DNA of 64,000 nucleotides, from assembly GCF_900100085.1 (NCBI RefSeq), contig NZ_FNEJ01000013.1, positions 1 to 64,000 of the forward strand. Direction: 5' to 3'. Positions 9,558-18,821 of this stretch are shown piece after piece. This DNA comes from Salipiger marinus (GTDB taxonomy: Bacteria; Pseudomonadota; Alphaproteobacteria; Rhodobacterales; Rhodobacteraceae). A model generated the notes under the pieces. That model was given only the letters and a program-made list of their open reading frames with translations. It was not told the DNA's origin and searched no databases. Made by a program: the position numbers and the translations under genes. Each line of letters starts with the position of its first letter. The stretch's first letter is position 1.

Positions 9558-10928
9558 ATGGATGGCACGGTTCTTGTCGCCGACGACGACCGCACGATCC
9601 GCACGGTGCTGACACAGGCACTGACGCGGGCGGGCTGCAAGGTGCATGCCACCTCGTCGCTGACCACGCTCATGCGCTGGGTCAGCGAGGGCAAGGGCGA
9701 CGTGGTGATTTCGGACGTGGTCATGCCCGATGGCAACGGTCTGGAAATGCTGCCGAAAATCCGAATGGACCGGCCCGACCTGCCGGTCATCGTGATCTCT
9801 GCCCAGAACACCATCATGACCGCCATTCAGGCCGCCGAGGCCGAGGCCTATGATTACCTGCCCAAGCCCTTCGATCTGCCCGACCTGATGAAGCGGACGG
9901 CCAAGGCGCTGGACAACCGCAACCGCACGCCGCGCCGCGACGAGCCGACGATCGGCGCCGATGCGCCGGACGAACTGCCGCTGGTGGGCAAGACCCCGGC
10001 GATGCAGGCGCTCTACCGGCTGGTGGCCAAGGTGATGAACACCGATCTGCCGGTGCTGATCTCTGGCGAAAGCGGCACGGGCAAATCGCTGATCGCGCGC
10101 GCCATCCACGACTTTTCCGACCGGCGCACGCTGCCCTTCATCACCGTGACCGGCGCTGACCTGTCGGATCTCGAAGGCCCGGCTCGGGTGCTGGCGCGGG
10201 TCAAGGGCGGCACGCTGCTGATCGACGAGATCAGCGACATCCCCGACGAGATTCAGGCCCGCATCGTGCGCATGATGGACATTCCCGGCGAACATGTGCC
10301 GCGCTTCATGGCGACAAGCCAAGGCGATCTGGCGCAGGCGATGGAGGATGGCCGGGTCCGGCAGGATCTGTATTACCGTCTGTCCGGCGCCACCATCACC
10401 GTGCCGTCCTTGCGCGAGCGGGTCGAGGACATCGCGCTGCTGACCGAGCATTTCCTTGCCCGGGCCGAACGCGAGGGCGCCTCGAAACGCTGGCTCAGCA
10501 AGGATGCGGCGGAGCTGTTCCGCGCCTATAGCTGGCCCGGCAACGTGCGGCAGCTGGAAAACGCGGTGCGCCGCCTGAGCCTGACCAGCCGTACCGAAGA
10601 GATCACCCGCACCGAGGTGGAGGCCGTGCTGGGCAACCAGCCCGAGACCGGCCCGATCCTGCGCGGCGGCGACAGCGAAAAGCTGGGCACCTCGGTGGCG
10701 CGCCACCTGCGGCGCTATTTCGACCTGCATGGCAACATGCTGCCGCCGCCGGGGCTTTACACCCGCATCCTCAAGGAGGTCGAAGGCCCGCTGATCGAGA
10801 TCGCGCTGGAGGCCACCGGCGGAAATCAGGCGAAATGTGCCGATCTTCTGGGAATCAACCGCAATACCCTGCGCAAGAAGATCACCGATCTGGATATTCG
10901 CGTGACACGCCGCCGCAAGCTGATGTAA
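9558..10928 (+). CDS. ntrC: Nitrogen response regulator NtrC lacking the GAFTGA loop
   Basis: Receiver-AAA+-Fis regulator of 456 residues. The phospho-acceptor is Asp53 (ISDVVMPDG), Walker A is GESGTGKS (170-177), Walker B is [11 protein letters not shown] (217-227), and a C-terminal Fis helix-turn-helix runs [20 protein letters not shown]. Between Walker A and B, where sigma-54 activators carry FGHEKGAFTGA, the sequence goes straight from [17 protein letters not shown] to Walker B. GAFTGA contacts sigma-54; R. capsulatus NtrC also lacks it and activates sigma-70 RNA polymerase. The same mechanism is inferred here. Confidence 0.95.
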   Translation: MDGTVLVADDDRTIRTVLTQALTRAGCKVHATSSLTTLMRWVSEGKGDVVISDVVMPDGNGLEMLPKIRMDRPDLPVIVISAQNTIMTAIQAAEAEAYDYLPKPFDLPDLMKRTAKALDNRNRTPRRDEPTIGADAPDELPLVGKTPAMQALYRLVAKVMNTDLPVLISGESGTGKSLIARAIHDFSDRRTLPFITVTGADLSDLEGPARVLARVKGGTLLIDEISDIPDEIQARIVRMMDIPGEHVPRFMATSQGDLAQAMEDGRVRQDLYYRLSGATITVPSLRERVEDIALLTEHFLARAEREGASKRWLSKDAAELFRAYSWPGNVRQLENAVRRLSLTSRTEEITRTEVEAVLGNQPETGPILRGGDSEKLGTSVARHLRRYFDLHGNMLPPPGLYTRILKEVEGPLIEIALEATGGNQAKCADLLGINRNTLRKKITDLDIRVTRRRKLM

Positions 10929-11040
10929 AAGCGTCACAGGCCTGTGGCCGTTCTGCGTCGCCTGCGGTGGCGCAGGGCGAAACGCCACAGCATATGGCGG
11001 TTGGCTGCATCCTGCAGCACATCAATGGTGAGGTGGGTCT

Positions 11041-13323
11041 GTGGCCACCAAGGCACGGAGCACGACTTGGGCGCGGCTGAACAGGCTGCGCCGGCAGAGA
11101 CGCGTGCAGAACGTGGCCACGCTGGGACTGGTGCTGCTGGGGCCGGTTCTGGCCGGGCTGACCTTCATGGTGCTGGGGCCGCTGGATGGCGGCTCGGCGC
11201 CGCTGACCAGCCTGCGGCTGGTCCTGCTGGCTGATCTTGTCTATGTCCTGCTGATCGCGGCGCTGGTGCTGTTCCGCGTCGCGCGCATGATCGCGGACCG
11301 GCGCGCGCAGTCGGCGGGTTCGCGCCTGCATCTGCGGCTGACCGGGGTGTTTGCGCTGATGGCGCTGCTGCCCACGGTGACGGTGGCGGTCTTTGCGGTT
11401 CTGACCATCAATATCGGGCTGGAGACGTGGTTTTCCAGCCGGGTGCAGAACGTGGTCGGCGCCTCGCTCGCCGCCGCGGAAGCCTATGAACAGGAACAGC
11501 GCGAAGGCCTGACCGAGGATGTGGCCGCCCTTGCGCGCTTTCTGAACGCGGCGCGGCGGGCGAATTTTGCGCTGGATGACGGCGATCTGCGGCAGGTGCT
11601 GGCGCAGGGGCAGGGGCAGATCCAGCGCGGCCTGCGCGAGGCCTATGTGATCGACGGCGCCGGAGAGATCCGCGCGCGCGGCGAACGGTCCTATCTCTTC
11701 AACTTCGAACGCCCGGCCGAGCCGGATTTCCTGCGCGCAGAGGCCGAGGGCGCCGCGATGATCCCCGACTGGGACAATCACGAACTGCGCGCGCTGGTGC
11801 CGCTGGCCGCCTTTCCCGACCGCTATCTTTACGTCAGCCGCGAGGTGGACGGCAACCTGCTGAACCTGCTGGACGAAACGCAGGAAACCGCGCGCTTCTA
11901 CCAGCAGCAGGAAAGCGAACGCGGGCGCAGGCTTTTCGATTTTGCGCTGCTTTATCTGGGCTTTGCGCTGCTGCTGATCCTTGCCGCCACATGGCTTGGC
12001 CTGTGGTTCGCCGAACGGCTGGCGCGGCCTGTGGGCCGTCTGGCCGGGGCGGCGCAGCGCGTGGGGGCGGGCGATCTGGACGTGCAGGTGATCGAGGAAG
12101 AGGGCGATGACGAAATCGCCATGCTGGGCCGCTATTTCAACCAGATGACCCGCCAGCTGAAAGGTCAGCGCGAGACGCTGCTGGAAAACACCCGCCAGAT
12201 CGAACGCCGCCAGCGGCTGTTCGATTCCGTGCTGTTTTCAGTGACGTCCGGCGTGGTGGGGCTGGATGCGGATGGCAAGGTCGCCTTCGTCAACCGGTCT
12301 GCGCAGCGGCTGCTTGGCTGGTCCGAAACGCGGGCGGCGGTGCCGATCCCGGTGGCGGTGCCGGAATTTGGCCCGCTCTTCACCCGGCTGCGCGAGGCGC
12401 GGCTGGAAACCGCGCAGGAAGAGGTCAAGGTCAGCCGCGAGGGGCGGCTGGAGCATCTGCTGGTGCGGCTGTCGGTGCGGCGGCGCGATGATGGCACGCT
12501 GGAAGGCTATGTGATGGCCTTTGACGACGTGACCGATCTGGTCAGCGCGCAGCGTATGGCGGCATGGGGCGACGTGGCCCGCCGCATCGCGCATGAGATC
12601 AAGAACCCGCTGACGCCGATCCGGCTCTCTGCCGAACGCATCCGGCGCAAGTTCGTGCGGCAGGTGCTGCCCGAGGATGCCGAGAAGCTGGAACAGATGA
12701 CCGAGGTCATCGTGCGCCAGACCGAGGATCTGCGCCGCATCGTCGACGAGTTCAGCAAGTTCGCCCGCATGCCCGAACCCGAACGCAAGCCCGAGGATCT
12801 GCGCGCGCTGCTGCGCGGGGCGGTGCTTTTGCAGGAAACCGGCCAGCCCGGCGTGCGCTTCGTGACCGATCTGCCGGACGAGGCGATGCCCGCCGAACTG
12901 GACGCCACCATGATCGGGCAGGCGCTGACCAATCTTATCAAGAACGCGGGCGAAGCCATTGAAAGCCTTGTGGAACATGGCGCGCCCGAAGGTCACGCGC
13001 CGGAAATCCGCATCAGCCTTGCCGCCGAAGATGACCGCGCCGTGATCCGCATCGCCGACAATGGCGTGGGCCTGCCCGAAGACCGGGCGCGGCTTTTCGA
13101 ACCCTATGTGACCACCCGCGACAAGGGCACCGGGCTTGGCCTGCCCATCGTCAAGAAGATCATCGAGGAGCATGGCGGCACGCTTGCCCTCGACGACGCG
13201 CCGCTTTTTGGCGGTGCGGTCCGTGCCGGAGCCATGGCGGTGGTGCGCCTGCCGCTTGGCGCCGCCGGGACGCGGCCGGATCAACTGCACAAGACCCATT
13301 CGGAACTGGAGAGGCAGACATGA
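11041..13323 (+). CDS. ntrY: Membrane sensor histidine kinase NtrY
   Basis: A 760-residue sensor kinase. Several N-terminal membrane helices (around residues 25-45, 60-80, 100-125) flank a periplasmic region, and a further helix near 300-325 leads into a HAMP domain (LARPVGRLAGAAQRVGAGD). A PAS domain follows, then HisKA with [18 protein letters not shown] and HATPase motifs NLIKNAGEAIE, DNGVGLP and GTGLGLPIVKKI. It pairs with NtrX in nitrogen and redox/envelope responses of alphaproteobacteria. The start is GTG at 11041 with GAGGTGGG upstream. The 112-base gap after ntrC holds a short palindrome, CACAGGCCTGTG (10935-10946). Confidence 0.95.
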   Translation: MATKARSTTWARLNRLRRQRRVQNVATLGLVLLGPVLAGLTFMVLGPLDGGSAPLTSLRLVLLADLVYVLLIAALVLFRVARMIADRRAQSAGSRLHLRLTGVFALMALLPTVTVAVFAVLTINIGLETWFSSRVQNVVGASLAAAEAYEQEQREGLTEDVAALARFLNAARRANFALDDGDLRQVLAQGQGQIQRGLREAYVIDGAGEIRARGERSYLFNFERPAEPDFLRAEAEGAAMIPDWDNHELRALVPLAAFPDRYLYVSREVDGNLLNLLDETQETARFYQQQESERGRRLFDFALLYLGFALLLILAATWLGLWFAERLARPVGRLAGAAQRVGAGDLDVQVIEEEGDDEIAMLGRYFNQMTRQLKGQRETLLENTRQIERRQRLFDSVLFSVTSGVVGLDADGKVAFVNRSAQRLLGWSETRAAVPIPVAVPEFGPLFTRLREARLETAQEEVKVSREGRLEHLLVRLSVRRRDDGTLEGYVMAFDDVTDLVSAQRMAAWGDVARRIAHEIKNPLTPIRLSAERIRRKFVRQVLPEDAEKLEQMTEVIVRQTEDLRRIVDEFSKFARMPEPERKPEDLRALLRGAVLLQETGQPGVRFVTDLPDEAMPAELDATMIGQALTNLIKNAGEAIESLVEHGAPEGHAPEIRISLAAEDDRAVIRIADNGVGLPEDRARLFEPYVTTRDKGTGLGLPIVKKIIEEHGGTLALDDAPLFGGAVRAGAMAVVRLPLGAAGTRPDQLHKTHSELERQT

Positions 13324-14738
13324 GCGACATTCTGATCGTCGATGACGAACGTGACATTCGCGAACTGATCGGGGACATTCTCGAGGACGAAGGCTACACC
13401 ACACGGCTTGCCGGGAATTCCACAGAGGCCATGGCCGAGGTCAACGCCGAACCCCCGGCCTTGATGATCCTCGACATCTGGCTGAAGGACAGCAAGATGG
13501 ACGGGATCGACATCCTGAAGACCGTCAAGCGCGACAATCCCGATATTCCCATCATCATCATCTCGGGCCATGGCAATATCGAAATCGCCGTCGCGGCGAT
13601 CAAGCAGGGCGCTTATGACTTCATCGAAAAGCCGTTCAACATCGACCAGCTTCTGGTGGTGATCCGGCGCGCGATGGAAACCTCGCGGCTGCGCCGGGAA
13701 AACCTGAAGCTGAAGCGGCGCGATACCGAAGTGGCGCAGATGATCGGCGAAAGCGCTGCCTTCCGCGCGCTGGTGGGCCAGCTTGACAAGGTGACGCGCT
13801 CCAACGGGCGGGTGATGCTGACCGGGCCCGCTGGCAGCGGCAAGGAGGTGGCGGCGCGCTACATCCACGCCCATTCAGGCCGCGCGCAGGCGCCGTTCAT
13901 CACCGTGAACTGCGCGGGCGTGGAACCCGAGAACATGGAAACCGTGCTTTTCGGGCGGGAAACGGCGGATCGCGGCGTAGAGCCGGGGCTGCTGGAACAG
14001 GCGCATGGCGGGTTGATCTATTTTGACGAAGTGGCCGACATGCCGCTGGGAACACAGTCGAAAATCCTGCGGGTTCTGGTCGACCAGAGCTTCACGCGGG
14101 TGGGCGGCACCGACAAGGTGCGGGTCGATCTGCGCGTCATCTCCTCCACCAACCGCGATCTGGACGAAGAGATCACGCTGGGCCGTTTCCGGCAGGAGCT
14201 GTTCCACCGGCTGAACGTGGTGCCGATCGCGGTGCCGTCGCTGGCCGACCGGCGCGAGGACATCCCCGTGCTGGCGCGGCATTTCATCGAAAGCTTCAAC
14301 CGCAGTCAGGGCCTGCCGCTGCGCAGCCTGTCAGAAGATGCGGTGGCGCTGCTGCAGACCATGGTCTGGCCGGGCAATGTGCGCCAGCTCAAGAACCTGA
14401 TCGAACGGGTGCTGATCCTTGGCGACAGCTCCGGCCCGATCGAGGCGCGGGAACTGCCGCAGGACGGTCCGGCCAGCGGCGACGAGGAAGGCCGCGTGGT
14501 GCTGTCGGGCACGCTGGCGACGCTGCCGCTGCGCGAGGCGCGCGAGGCCTTTGAACGCGAATACCTGCTGACCCAGATCAACCGGTTCGGCGGCAACATC
14601 TCCCGCACGGCGGCCTTTGTCGGCATGGAACGCTCGGCGCTGCACCGCAAGCTCAAGTCTCTGGGGGTGGTGACCGGGGCGAAATCCGGCGGGCGGCTGG
14701 CCTTTCTGGACGATGACGCGGTGCAGGAGGCGGGCTGA
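13320..14738 (+). CDS. ntrX: Response regulator NtrX
   Basis: Partner of NtrY: a 472-residue receiver-AAA+-Fis regulator. Asp52 (MILDIWLKDS) is the phosphorylation site. Walker A reads GPAGSGKE (169-176) rather than the usual GESGTGKE, and Walker B is GLIYFDEVAD. At the GAFTGA position the sequence is FGRETADRGVEPGLLE, so the sigma-54 contact motif is absent, as in other NtrX proteins. The Fis-type C-terminus reads GGNISRTAAFVGMERSALHRK. ATGA overlap with ntrY. A short hairpin (14730-14746) spans the stop codon. Confidence 0.95.
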   Translation: MSDILIVDDERDIRELIGDILEDEGYTTRLAGNSTEAMAEVNAEPPALMILDIWLKDSKMDGIDILKTVKRDNPDIPIIIISGHGNIEIAVAAIKQGAYDFIEKPFNIDQLLVVIRRAMETSRLRRENLKLKRRDTEVAQMIGESAAFRALVGQLDKVTRSNGRVMLTGPAGSGKEVAARYIHAHSGRAQAPFITVNCAGVEPENMETVLFGRETADRGVEPGLLEQAHGGLIYFDEVADMPLGTQSKILRVLVDQSFTRVGGTDKVRVDLRVISSTNRDLDEEITLGRFRQELFHRLNVVPIAVPSLADRREDIPVLARHFIESFNRSQGLPLRSLSEDAVALLQTMVWPGNVRQLKNLIERVLILGDSSGPIEARELPQDGPASGDEEGRVVLSGTLATLPLREAREAFEREYLLTQINRFGGNISRTAAFVGMERSALHRKLKSLGVVTGAKSGGRLAFLDDDAVQEAG

Positions 14739-14764
14739 CCGCCCGCACCGCCAATGCGCCGCGC

Positions 14765-15319
14765 CTAGTGCGGGCGCGGGTCCTGCCGCCATGTCAGCAG
14801 TTCGCGCCCCTCGAAGATCCATGTCTTCTGCGGTTCGGGGCGCGGCCCGCGCGGCACCTTGGCCAGCAGCATCACCGGCGGGTCGATCAGCGGCAGCCCC
14901 CCCCGGCGGGTCAGCGCCTGACGCGCCGCCATGCAGGCGGCCAGCATCTCGTGCCGGTGATGCCCGCCGCCATCGTTGAGCCCGAAGCTGTGCCAGCCCC
15001 GTCCGGCTGCGCGCGCGACAAGCGCCAGCAGCACCGGCACGGCGGGATCCTCGGGGTCGCAGCTGTCGGCGGTCACGCCGCAATAGCGCCAGCCTTCGAG
15101 CCTGCAGAACGTGTCGGCGGCAATCGCCTCGGGGCAGAGCGGATGGCGCAGGATCCAGACCAGCAGCTCGGCATTGCCGGGCAGGTCCAGTGACAGATCC
15201 GCCGCAGTCTGGAACCAGATCTGCGGGTCTGGATGGTCTTCGAGCCAGTCGCGGGCACTGCCCTCGAACGTAAGCTGAAACAGAAAATGATGCGCAAAGG
15301 CGCTGCGGGGATCGGTCAT
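14765..15319 (-). CDS. Uncharacterised protein, possibly DUF4274-like
   Basis: A 184-residue acidic, soluble protein (MTDPRSAFAHHFLFQLTFEG) with tryptophan-rich patches. The central stretch LVWILRHPLCPEAIAADTF resembles the layout of DUF4274 proteins, where a short HP-x-C motif follows an aromatic helix, but this is from memory and weak. It is convergent with ntrX and divergent from trkA. The ATG at 15319 is preferred over an in-frame GTG 9 bases earlier. No function can be given. Confidence 0.6.
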   Translation of the reverse strand: MTDPRSAFAHHFLFQLTFEGSARDWLEDHPDPQIWFQTAADLSLDLPGNAELLVWILRHPLCPEAIAADTFCRLEGWRYCGVTADSCDPEDPAVPVLLALVARAAGRGWHSFGLNDGGGHHRHEMLAACMAARQALTRRGGLPLIDPPVMLLAKVPRGPRPEPQKTWIFEGRELLTWRQDPRPH

Positions 15320-15520
15320 AATGGGCACTCGTATACAGGTTTACAGCTTGGGTTTCCAGCATGGAGTTATGGCAGAAATCTGTCCGAACTGCGGTATTTT
15401 TGGGCGCGCCGCGTTCTGCCGGGGCGAGGCGGGGCAAAAGCCCGCGCGGGCGGGCGGATTGACCGCTGCCGCAGGGCGTGTCATGCGGGTCGGACGTCTG
15501 GGGCCGAAGGGCAGGAGCGC

Positions 15521-16897
15521 ATGAAAGTCATCATCTGCGGCGCGGGACAGGTGGGCTGGCAGATCGCCCGCCATCTGTCCGGGGAACGGAACGACGTGAC
15601 CGTGGTCGACAGCAACGCCGATCTGGTCCGCCGGGCCACGGATTCGCTGGATGTTCAGGGGATCGCGGGCTTTGCCTCCTATCCCGACGTGCTGGAACGG
15701 GCAGGCGCCCGCGATGCCGACATGATCATCGCCGCTACCCATTCCGACGAGGTCAACATGGTCACCTGTCAGGTGGCGCATTCGATCTTTTCGATCCCGC
15801 GCAAGATCGCGCGGCTGCGGGCGCAGAGCTACCTGACCGCGATCTATTCCGATCTGTACCGCCGCGACCACCTGCCCATCGACGTGGTGATCTCTCCCGA
15901 GAAGGAGGTGGCGGAGGCCGCGCTGCAGCGCCTGTCGGCGCCCGCCGCCTTTGACACGGAGGTGTTTCTGGACGGGCGCGCGCAGCTTCTGGGGCTGACC
16001 ATCGATGCCAACTGCCCGGTGGTGAACACGCCGCTGCGACAGCTGACCGACCTGTTTTCCACCCTGCGTTCGGTGGTGGTGGGCATCCGGCGCGACGGCT
16101 CGCTCTTCGCCCCCGAACCGCGCGACCAGCTGTTCGAGGGCGACAGCTGTTACGTGCTGGTCCATGCCGAGGACATCCACCGCACGATGGAGATCTTCGG
16201 CAAGGCGCAGCGCAAGCAGGAGCGGGTGGTGGTGCTGGGCGGCGGCAATGTCGGGCTTGCCGTGGCCCGCGCGCTGGAAGGCCGCGCCGACCGCATCCGC
16301 GCCAAGGTCATCGAAAAGGACCGCCGCGCCGCCGAACGTGCCGCCGACGCGCTGGAACGCACCATCGTGCTGCATGGCGACGGGCTGGATACCGCGCTGC
16401 TGCGCGAGGCGGGCATCGACAAGGCCGATGCGGTGCTTTGCGTCACCGATGACGAAAAGACCAACCTGCTGGCCGCCGTGCGCGCCAAGGCCGAAGGCTG
16501 CCCCATGGCCATCGCGCTGATCAACGACCCCACGCTGGTGCCGCTGATGGAGCCGCTGGGGGTGGATGCGCATATCAACCCGCGCTCCACCACGGTCAGT
16601 TCGATCCTGCGCCATATCCGCCATGGCCGGGTGCGGTCGGTCTATTCCATCGGCGATGCCGAGGCCGAGGTGATCGAGGCGGAGGTGCTGTCCACCTCCT
16701 CCATCTCCGGGCGCATGATCCGAGAGATCGACTTCCCCGAAGGCGTGCTGGTGGGCGCGGTGATGAAGCAGGGAAAGGTGGTCAAGATCACCGGCAACCT
16801 GCGCATCGAGGAAGGCGACCGCATCGTGCTGTTTTCCCTGACAAAAGACGTGCCGGAGGTCGAGCGGCTCCTGCAGGTCAGCATCGATTTCTTCTAG
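15521..16897 (+). CDS. trkA: Trk potassium uptake regulatory subunit TrkA
   Basis: Cytosolic NAD(H)-binding gating ring of the Trk potassium channel. It has 458 residues in two RCK-N/RCK-C repeats: the first dinucleotide motif at MKVIICGAGQVGWQIA and a second at VVVLGGGNVGLAVA (about residue 232). The last TrkA-C domain ends VERLLQVSIDFF. The start at 15521 follows GCAGGAGCGC. trkH begins 3 bases after the stop, giving the complete transporter. Confidence 0.95.
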   Translation: MKVIICGAGQVGWQIARHLSGERNDVTVVDSNADLVRRATDSLDVQGIAGFASYPDVLERAGARDADMIIAATHSDEVNMVTCQVAHSIFSIPRKIARLRAQSYLTAIYSDLYRRDHLPIDVVISPEKEVAEAALQRLSAPAAFDTEVFLDGRAQLLGLTIDANCPVVNTPLRQLTDLFSTLRSVVVGIRRDGSLFAPEPRDQLFEGDSCYVLVHAEDIHRTMEIFGKAQRKQERVVVLGGGNVGLAVARALEGRADRIRAKVIEKDRRAAERAADALERTIVLHGDGLDTALLREAGIDKADAVLCVTDDEKTNLLAAVRAKAEGCPMAIALINDPTLVPLMEPLGVDAHINPRSTTVSSILRHIRHGRVRSVYSIGDAEAEVIEAEVLSTSSISGRMIREIDFPEGVLVGAVMKQGKVVKITGNLRIEEGDRIVLFSLTKDVPEVERLLQVSIDFF

Positions 16898-16900
16898 ATC

Positions 16901-18415
16901 ATGACGTCGCTGGCCCGCATGCCGCTTCTTCTGCTGCTGGCGGGGCTTGCCAGCGCGTCGATGATCGCGCCCGCCGCCGTGGCGCTGGCGGAGGAAAGCT
17001 TTCACGACGCGCGCAGCTTCTTTTACGGCGGCATCGTCGGGCTGGTGCTGACCACGCTCATCACCATCGCGCAGGCGACGCGGCGGCACAACCGCACCGC
17101 CTCGCGGCAGCTTCTGGCGCTGCTTGCCGCCTTCGTGGTGCTGCCCGCCGTCTTTGCCGTGCCCTTTCACGAGGCGGTGCGCACCACCAGTTTTCTCAAC
17201 GCCTATGTGGAGATGGTGTCGAGCTTCACCACCACCGGATCCACGCTGTTTGCCCCCGACCGGCTGTCGGCGGCGGAACATCTGTGGCGCGCGCAGGTGG
17301 GCTGGCTGGGCGGGCTGCTGATGTGGGTGGCCGCTGCGGCCATCCTTGCGCCGCTGACCCTTGGCGGGTTCGAGGTGACGGCCTCGGGCGAGCCGGGGCA
17401 GTCGGTGGCCGCAGGCAGCGCGCGGCGCGACATGTTCGATCCCTCGCAGCGGCTGGCCACCACCGCCTCGCGGCTGGTGCCGGTCTATGTCGGGCTGACC
17501 GGGGCGCTGTGGCTCTTGCTGCTGATCGCGGGCGATCCGCCGCTGCTGGCGCTGATCCATGCCATGTCGACGCTGGCCACCTCGGGGATCTCCGCCGTGG
17601 CGGGGCCGTCGCAGGCGCCAAGCGGCATGGCGGGAGAGATGATCATCTTCTGCTTCCTGTTTTTTGCGCTGTCGCGGCTGACCTTTTCCGGCGACACGCG
17701 CGGCCTGACCCGGTCGCGGCTGCGCGACGATCCGGAATTCCGCATGGGGCTGCTGATCGTGCTGGCGCTGCCGCTGACGCTGTTCCTGCGGCACTGGATC
17801 GCGGCCTTTGACGTGGGCGCCGAACAGAACCTTGGCGCGGGGCTGCGCGCGCTCTGGGGCGGGCTTTTCATGTCGCTGTCCTTCCTGACCACCACCGGCT
17901 TTGAAAGCGGCGACTGGAGTGCCGTGCGCTTCTGGTCGGGGCTGGAAACGCCGGGGGTGATCCTGATGGGGCTTGCCATCATCGGCGGCGGTGTGGCCAC
18001 CACGGCGGGCGGGGTGAAGCTGCTGCGGATCTATGCGCTTTATCTTGCGGGCGTGCGCGAGATGGAAAAGCTGGTGCATCCGCATTCGGTGGGCCGGTCC
18101 GGGGTGATGGCGCGGCGCATCCGGCGGCAGGGCGCCTTCGTGGCCTGGGTGTTCTTCATGATGTTCGCCATGAGCATCGCCGCCATTTCGCTGGCCTTCG
18201 CGCTGACCGGGCTGGATTTCGAGAATGCCATGGTCATGACCATCGCGGGGCTGACCAATTGCGGCCCGCTGATCCGGGTTGCGGCAGAACAGCCGGTTAT
18301 CCTGAACGAACTTGGCGCCACGGCCAAGATGATCTATGCCGGAGCCATGGTTCTGGGGCGTCTGGAGCTGCTGGCGATCTTTGTGCTGCTGACCCCCGGC
18401 ATCTGGCGCGACTGA
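16901..18415 (+). CDS. trkH: Trk potassium transporter membrane subunit TrkH
   Basis: Potassium-translocating channel subunit of 504 residues with about ten hydrophobic segments. Filter-type loops are visible: SSFTTTGSTLF near residue 108, STLATSGIS near 226, FLTTTGFESGDW near 330 and the last GLTNCGPL near 450. Together with TrkA it imports K+, the first response to osmotic upshift, which fits the osmolyte operon elsewhere in the window. Confidence 0.93.
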   Translation: MTSLARMPLLLLLAGLASASMIAPAAVALAEESFHDARSFFYGGIVGLVLTTLITIAQATRRHNRTASRQLLALLAAFVVLPAVFAVPFHEAVRTTSFLNAYVEMVSSFTTTGSTLFAPDRLSAAEHLWRAQVGWLGGLLMWVAAAAILAPLTLGGFEVTASGEPGQSVAAGSARRDMFDPSQRLATTASRLVPVYVGLTGALWLLLLIAGDPPLLALIHAMSTLATSGISAVAGPSQAPSGMAGEMIIFCFLFFALSRLTFSGDTRGLTRSRLRDDPEFRMGLLIVLALPLTLFLRHWIAAFDVGAEQNLGAGLRALWGGLFMSLSFLTTTGFESGDWSAVRFWSGLETPGVILMGLAIIGGGVATTAGGVKLLRIYALYLAGVREMEKLVHPHSVGRSGVMARRIRRQGAFVAWVFFMMFAMSIAAISLAFALTGLDFENAMVMTIAGLTNCGPLIRVAAEQPVILNELGATAKMIYAGAMVLGRLELLAIFVLLTPGIWRD

Positions 18416-18564
18416 CTGCCCGGCGGTTGGGCACCCCCTGCCGCGCGGCGCAAGTTGCGTGATTTCGGGGATTTTTGCTCTGGAAGTTCCCTGACCCGCA
18501 AGACATACTCCCCCAGACGGGGGAATGCCGAGACCGGCAAAGACAAGAACAAAGGCTAGACTCA

Positions 18565-18804
18565 ATGGCTTCGGACAGACAGAATCTTCAGGACGCCTTT
18601 CTCAATCACGTCCGGAAGACCAAGGTTCCGGTGACGGTTTTCCTGATCAATGGCGTGAAATTGCAGGGTGTCATCACCTGGTTTGACAATTTCTGCGTTC
18701 TGCTGCGCCGTGATGGCCAGTCGCAGCTTGTGTACAAGCACGCGATTTCCACCATCATGCCGTCGCAACCCATCAACCTTTATGACGGCGACGACGCTTC
18801 TTGA
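18565..18804 (+). CDS. hfq: RNA chaperone Hfq
   Basis: Hexameric Sm-like protein that pairs small RNAs with mRNAs. It has 79 residues, with the alphaproteobacterial core only and no long C-terminal tail. Sm1 reads [20 protein letters not shown], and Sm2 contains [13 protein letters not shown] with the proximal-face KHA motif. The 149-base spacer after trkH contains a hairpin TCCCCC-AGAC-GGGGGA (18509-18524) about 40 bases before the start. hflX follows immediately. Confidence 0.97.
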   Translation: MASDRQNLQDAFLNHVRKTKVPVTVFLINGVKLQGVITWFDNFCVLLRRDGQSQLVYKHAISTIMPSQPINLYDGDDAS

Positions 18805-18821
18805 AGGAACATGACACGCAT

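Noticed and set aside
15341-18565. A very long minus-strand open frame opposite trkA and trkH
   Set aside because: Low-complexity Gln/His/Arg/Gly translation typical of the antisense of GC-rich genes; trkA and trkH are unambiguous on the plus strand.
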